A DNA stretch of 64,000 bases from Prochlorococcus sp. RS04 (lineage in GTDB: Bacteria; Cyanobacteriota; Cyanobacteriia; PCC-6307; Cyanobiaceae). Every line of letters begins with the position of its first letter. The first letter of the stretch is position 1. The notes beneath the pieces are model-generated. The model did no database searches. It saw only the letters and a list, made by a program, of their open reading frames with translations, and had not been told where the DNA came from. The stretch is from positions 310,001-374,000 of the forward strand of contig NZ_CP018346.1 in assembly GCF_001989455.1 (NCBI RefSeq), given 5' to 3'. Below, piece by piece: positions 59,435 to 64,000 of this stretch. Position numbers and translations under genes: made by a program.

Positions 59435-59785
59435 TTACTCTTTTTCCAGCAAAGACCTGATAGATTTAAGTTCATCTAATATTTGCACCAGTACATTTTG
59501 AGCAGCGGAGGAAGGTGTATTAAAGACCTCTACAGTAACCTCCTTAATTCTTAAAATATCTTTTGCAAACCTTGCTACTTCATTGGGATGGAATTTTAAA
59601 GGATCTTTTTGATCAGTTCTAAATTCTGGATTTAGTTTTCTTGGATTAAAGCTAGGGTTTAAATTTCTTAAATCTGTGTTTGTGTACCTATAGACAGAAG
59701 CTCTTGATCTGTTAAGGAATTTTTGAACTTCATCAATACCTACTAATTCCTCTTCGCTAGAAATATTGGAATCTATATTTTCCAT
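59435..59785 (-). CDS. Helix-turn-helix (MerR/excisionase-like) protein, function unknown
   Basis: A 116-residue protein. Residues 15-85 (LVGIDEVQKFLNRSRASVYR, then a long loop, and KFHPNEVARFAKDI) look like the winged helix-turn-helix found in excisionases and MerR-like regulators. A helical C-terminus (VLVQILDELKSIRSLLEKE) could dimerise. It is divergent from proS with a palindrome between them. Targets unknown. Confidence 0.6.
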   Translation of the reverse strand: MENIDSNISSEEELVGIDEVQKFLNRSRASVYRYTNTDLRNLNPSFNPRKLNPEFRTDQKDPLKFHPNEVARFAKDILRIKEVTVEVFNTPSSAAQNVLVQILDELKSIRSLLEKE

Positions 59786-59832
59786 AAACTTAAGAAAATG
59801 TTTTAGTAATAATGAACTTTTAAAAGAGTTTG

Positions 59833-59853
59833 AACTTCATTACTGATGAAGTT
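59833..59853. promoter_or_regulatory. 8-bp palindrome between the HTH gene and proS
   Basis: AACTTCAT-TACTG-ATGAAGTT, perfect arms with two G-C pairs each, lies 48 bases upstream of the HTH gene start and 108 bases before proS. A second short repeat TTGAG-GGA-CTCAA is at 59884-59896. A site for autoregulation by the HTH protein is possible. Confidence 0.45.
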
Positions 59854-59960
59854 AGCAGAAACAATATTTTTAGACTAGCCGCGTTGAGGGACTCAAGACA
59901 CTTTAAATTATTTTTTCATCTTAGTTGATAAAATTAAATATTATTAAGGATATTTTTTGT

Positions 59961-61757
59961 ATGCGCGTGACAACCTCATTTCCTCTGGGGACACTTCGTG
60001 ACACACCTTCTGAAGCTGAGATTATTTCACATCAATTACTTTTAAAAGCTGGGTATATTCGCAGAGTTAACAGCGGTATTTATGCATACATGCCAATAAT
60101 GCTTAGAGTTATTGAAAAAATATCCGCAATAATTGAGAGAGAACTTAATAGTATTGGTTGTACAAAATTACTATTACCCCAACTTCATCCTGCAGATTTA
60201 TGGAGAAAAAGTGAAAGGTGGGAAGGATATACTGCAGGTGAAGGAATAATGTTTAATCTAAAAGATAGACAAGGTAAAGAATTTGGTTTAGCTCCAACTC
60301 ACGAAGAAGTTATCACGAGTATTGCATCAGAGACCATCAACTCCTATAAGCAATTACCACAATGTTTTTATCAAATTCAAACAAAATTTAGAGATGAAAT
60401 AAGGCCAAGGTTTGGATTGATGAGAAGTAGAGAATTTATTATGAAAGATGGTTATTCTTTTCACTCTTCAGAAAACGATCTAGCTTCTTTCTATGAAAAG
60501 ATGGGCAATGCTTATGAAAATATTTTTAAATCTTGTGGACTGCAGACAGTAGGGGTTGAAGCTGATAGTGGAGCAATTGGCGGGGCTTCATCTAAAGAAT
60601 TTATGGTCACTGCTGATGCTGGAGAAGATTCCATTTTGTTTACTCAAAGTGGTTCTTATGCTGCCAATATTGAAAAAGCTGTTTCCCTCCCCTCTCAACC
60701 TATTCCACTTAGAGATAATATTGCAGAGTGGTTAGAAACACCTCATCAAAAAACAATCCTGGATATTTGCGATAATAATAATTTAGACCCTACTCAGATT
60801 ATTAAAGTTGTAATATTCCTTGCACAGTTCGAAGATGAATTTGAGGTCCCAATTCTTGCATGCATAAGAGGCGATCAACACGTTAATGAAGTAAAGCTTT
60901 TTAACTTAATCAATAAACTTCATAATTTCAATCTCCTTAATCTTAAAAAGATTGAAGACAAAAATACTATCGAAAAAAACCTAGTTAATTTTCCCTTAGG
61001 TTTTATAGGGCCAGATTTAGATAATAAAACTATTAAAGCTAATTCTAATTGGGATAAAAAATGGACAAGAATAATTGATCATTCTGCAAGTGACCTTTCG
61101 AATTTTATAAGTGGTGGGAATAAAGTTAATTTCCATAAAGCTTTTCAAGAGTTTTCTTTTGCTTCGAAAGACTATCTAATTGGGGATATCAGAAATGCCA
61201 AAAAAGGAGATAAAATAAGTATTGATAATGATGAGGAACTTAAAGAAAAAAAAGGTATCGAGATTGGACATATTTTCCAACTAGGTCAAAAATATAGTGA
61301 AAAATTAAATGCAAAGTTCTCTGATAAGGATGGCCAGTTAAAAAATTTATGGATGGGTTGTTATGGAATTGGAGTTACAAGAATAGCTCAAGCTGCCATC
61401 GAACAGAATCATGATCAAAAAGGCATTTGTTGGCCCATCCAGATTTCGCCTTTTGAAGTTATTATTATCCCAACAAACCTAAAAGATCCTATTCAAAGTG
61501 AGCTTACTGAGCAAATTTATAAAAACTTTTTAATTAATAAAATTGATGTCCTTCTTGACGATAGAAACGATAGAGCTGGCGTGAAATTTAAAGATGCGGA
61601 ATTAATTGGTATTCCTTTTCAGATAATTATTGGCAGAGATTCTGTGAACAAAGAAGTAGAACTTTTATGTAGAACAAATAATACTAAGCTTAAAGTTAGT
61701 TCTGATAAATTGTTGGAAACATTTATTTCTGAATCTGAAATAATGTACAATGAATAG
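59961..61757 (+). CDS. proS: Prolyl-tRNA synthetase
   Basis: Charges tRNA-Pro. Class II motifs: TSFPLGTLRDTPSEAEIISH start, FRDEIRPRFGLMRSREFIMKD (motif 2 region), and GCYGIGVTRIAQA (motif 3). An editing insertion lies at about 225-400, as in bacterial-type ProS. ATG at 59961 (MRVTTSF) is preferred over the longer TTG frame, whose extra residues are not conserved. Length 598. Confidence 0.95.
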   Translation: MRVTTSFPLGTLRDTPSEAEIISHQLLLKAGYIRRVNSGIYAYMPIMLRVIEKISAIIERELNSIGCTKLLLPQLHPADLWRKSERWEGYTAGEGIMFNLKDRQGKEFGLAPTHEEVITSIASETINSYKQLPQCFYQIQTKFRDEIRPRFGLMRSREFIMKDGYSFHSSENDLASFYEKMGNAYENIFKSCGLQTVGVEADSGAIGGASSKEFMVTADAGEDSILFTQSGSYAANIEKAVSLPSQPIPLRDNIAEWLETPHQKTILDICDNNNLDPTQIIKVVIFLAQFEDEFEVPILACIRGDQHVNEVKLFNLINKLHNFNLLNLKKIEDKNTIEKNLVNFPLGFIGPDLDNKTIKANSNWDKKWTRIIDHSASDLSNFISGGNKVNFHKAFQEFSFASKDYLIGDIRNAKKGDKISIDNDEELKEKKGIEIGHIFQLGQKYSEKLNAKFSDKDGQLKNLWMGCYGIGVTRIAQAAIEQNHDQKGICWPIQISPFEVIIIPTNLKDPIQSELTEQIYKNFLINKIDVLLDDRNDRAGVKFKDAELIGIPFQIIIGRDSVNKEVELLCRTNNTKLKVSSDKLLETFISESEIMYNE

Positions 61758-61788
61758 TCTTAAAGCTAAATTTTTTGGGAGCTAAGTT

Positions 61789-62226
61789 ATGTTACTGAAA
61801 TGGACATCAAAATTATTTTTTAGGACTCTTACCAAAGCTATATCTTTTTCAATATCCTTAATTGTTGTTTTTACACTATTTAGTTCCCCATCTATAGCTG
61901 CAAAAACCTCTATGACAGGTGACTATGCAAAAGATACAATTTCAGTTGTTAAAACATTGCAAACAGCTGTTGATACCCCAAAAGATTCTCCAAATAAAGA
62001 TGAAGTAAGAAGTGAGGCTCTTACACTAATAACTGACTATATCTCCAGATACAGAAATAGAGGGATGGTGAATAAAACTCAATCATTTACCACAATGCAA
62101 ACAGCATTAAATGCGATGGCAGGTCATTACAAAAACTTTGCAAGTAGACCTTTACCAGATAAACTTAAGGAGCGTTTAACTAAAGAATTTTCTCTTGCTG
62201 AAAAAATGGTTCTAAGAGAAAGTTAA
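61789..62226 (+). CDS. psb27: Photosystem II repair/assembly protein Psb27
   Basis: A 145-residue lumenal assembly factor that binds CP43 in unfinished photosystem II. Signal peptide to about residue 38 (IAA cut), then GDYAKDTISVVKTLQTAVDT and a four-helix bundle with YISRYRNRGMVNK. In most cyanobacteria the mature protein starts with a lipid-bearing Cys; here no Cys is present in the whole signal region, so this form should be unlipidated. It follows proS by 31 bases. Confidence 0.93.
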   Translation: MLLKWTSKLFFRTLTKAISFSISLIVVFTLFSSPSIAAKTSMTGDYAKDTISVVKTLQTAVDTPKDSPNKDEVRSEALTLITDYISRYRNRGMVNKTQSFTTMQTALNAMAGHYKNFASRPLPDKLKERLTKEFSLAEKMVLRES

Positions 62227-62235
62227 TACAATTCA

Positions 62236-63618
<1,383 letters not shown>

Positions 63619-63633
63619 TTTAATTTCAAATTA

Positions 63634-64000
63634 ATGAAGGAATCCTTTAGACATTTTGAACATAATAAAACAGTTGATCTCATTGGCCTGGGCAACGCAA
63701 TAGTAGATATTATTGTAAATATTGAAGATGAGTTTCTTGAGATTAATAATCTGGATAAAGGATCAATGAATCTAATTAATTCTGCTGAATCTCAGAGATT
63801 GTTAGAAAATTGCAAAGTGGTCAAACAAATATCAGGTGGGTCCTCAGCAAATACCGTTGTTTGTTTAGCAGAATTAGGTAATCAAGTTCAGTTTATTGGA
63901 AGGGTGAAAAATGATCAATTTGGGGATTTCTTTTCTGACGATATAAAAAAAAGTAACACTATATTTAATACTCCACCAACTATTGAAGGTGCTCCAACAG
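63634..64000 (+). CDS. PfkB-family sugar/nucleoside kinase, 3' end beyond window
   Basis: The first 122 codons of a kinase: VDLIGLGNAIVDIIVNIEDE and the early substrate motif SGGSSANTVVCLAELG, then FIGRVKNDQFGDF. These fit PfkB proteins close to adenosine kinase, which would suit the purine gene purA before it, but the ATP-binding GxGD end is outside the window. The frame runs off at base 64000. Confidence 0.85.
   Translation, partial: MKESFRHFEHNKTVDLIGLGNAIVDIIVNIEDEFLEINNLDKGSMNLINSAESQRLLENCKVVKQISGGSSANTVVCLAELGNQVQFIGRVKNDQFGDFFSDDIKKSNTIFNTPPTIEGAPT

Noticed and set aside
59925-59960. TTG start for proS
   Set aside because: The ATG at 59961 gives the standard N-terminus; the 12 extra residues are AT-rich spacer translation.

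Overview
The window is very AT-rich, densely packed chromosomal DNA of a marine picocyanobacterium, most probably a high-light-type Prochlorococcus. Evidence: an alpha-carboxysome operon with form IA Rubisco, both protochlorophyllide reductases, psaM, ndhL, psb27, a ferrochelatase with a chlorophyll-binding-like tail, an alkane-synthesis gene pair, very short spacers, low GC, and an intron-less tRNA-Leu(UAA). I see no rRNA, CRISPR array, insertion sequence or prophage block. The exact strain cannot be fixed from sequence reading alone.

Layout. 1-4.8 kb: the 3' part of hisIE, an alternative sigma factor, small unknown or regulatory genes (DUF1232, a helix-turn-helix protein, a YciI-like protein, cyAbrB), trpA, DUF3007 and ndhL. 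4.8-11.3 kb: tRNA-Leu, pyrC, a Ca2+/Na+ exchanger, glutathione reductase, a large GST-like protein and dnaA (not next to dnaN). 11.3-17.3 kb: two TIGR0428x-type glycosyltransferases, a SNAT-like acetyltransferase, an ABC exporter, hisG, a glyoxalase II-like hydrolase, ridA and a DUF3136-like gene. 17.3-24.3 kb (minus strand): csoS1-cbbL-cbbS-csoS2-csoSCA-csoS4A-csoS4B, then an acRAF-like pterin dehydratase homologue. 24.6-31.5 kb: rdgB, csoS1D, an unknown gene, chlN-chlB-chlL and convergent por. 31.5-43.3 kb: psaM, a lipoate ligase-like gene, a site-2 protease, trpF, folE, then SDR-accA-aar-ado, a creatininase-like gene, and an S1-domain/Tab2/PgeF-like run. 43.3-52.3 kb: a degenerate nuclease-like protein, ilvB, hemH, a lone tyrosine recombinase, cobO, pyrH-frr-geranylgeranyl reductase-like gene, transaldolase. 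52.3-64 kb: ftsI with an FtsL-like upstream gene, a CPBP protease, a tandem histidine phosphatase, lepB, an Spx/ArsC-like gene, ppa, an HTH protein, proS, psb27, purA and the start of a PfkB kinase.

How it fits together. Carbon fixation (carboxysome, Rubisco, an assembly factor and the separate tandem-BMC shell protein CsoS1D) sits beside chlorophyll synthesis (DPOR and LPOR), with photosystem and NDH-1 small subunits scattered nearby. The least explained signals are non-coding: strong hairpins inside the carboxysome operon, palindromes and a duplicated leader upstream of csoS1, and palindromes beside dnaA and the HTH gene at 59.4 kb. One gene (about 42.48-43.26 kb) seems to need an AUU start codon.
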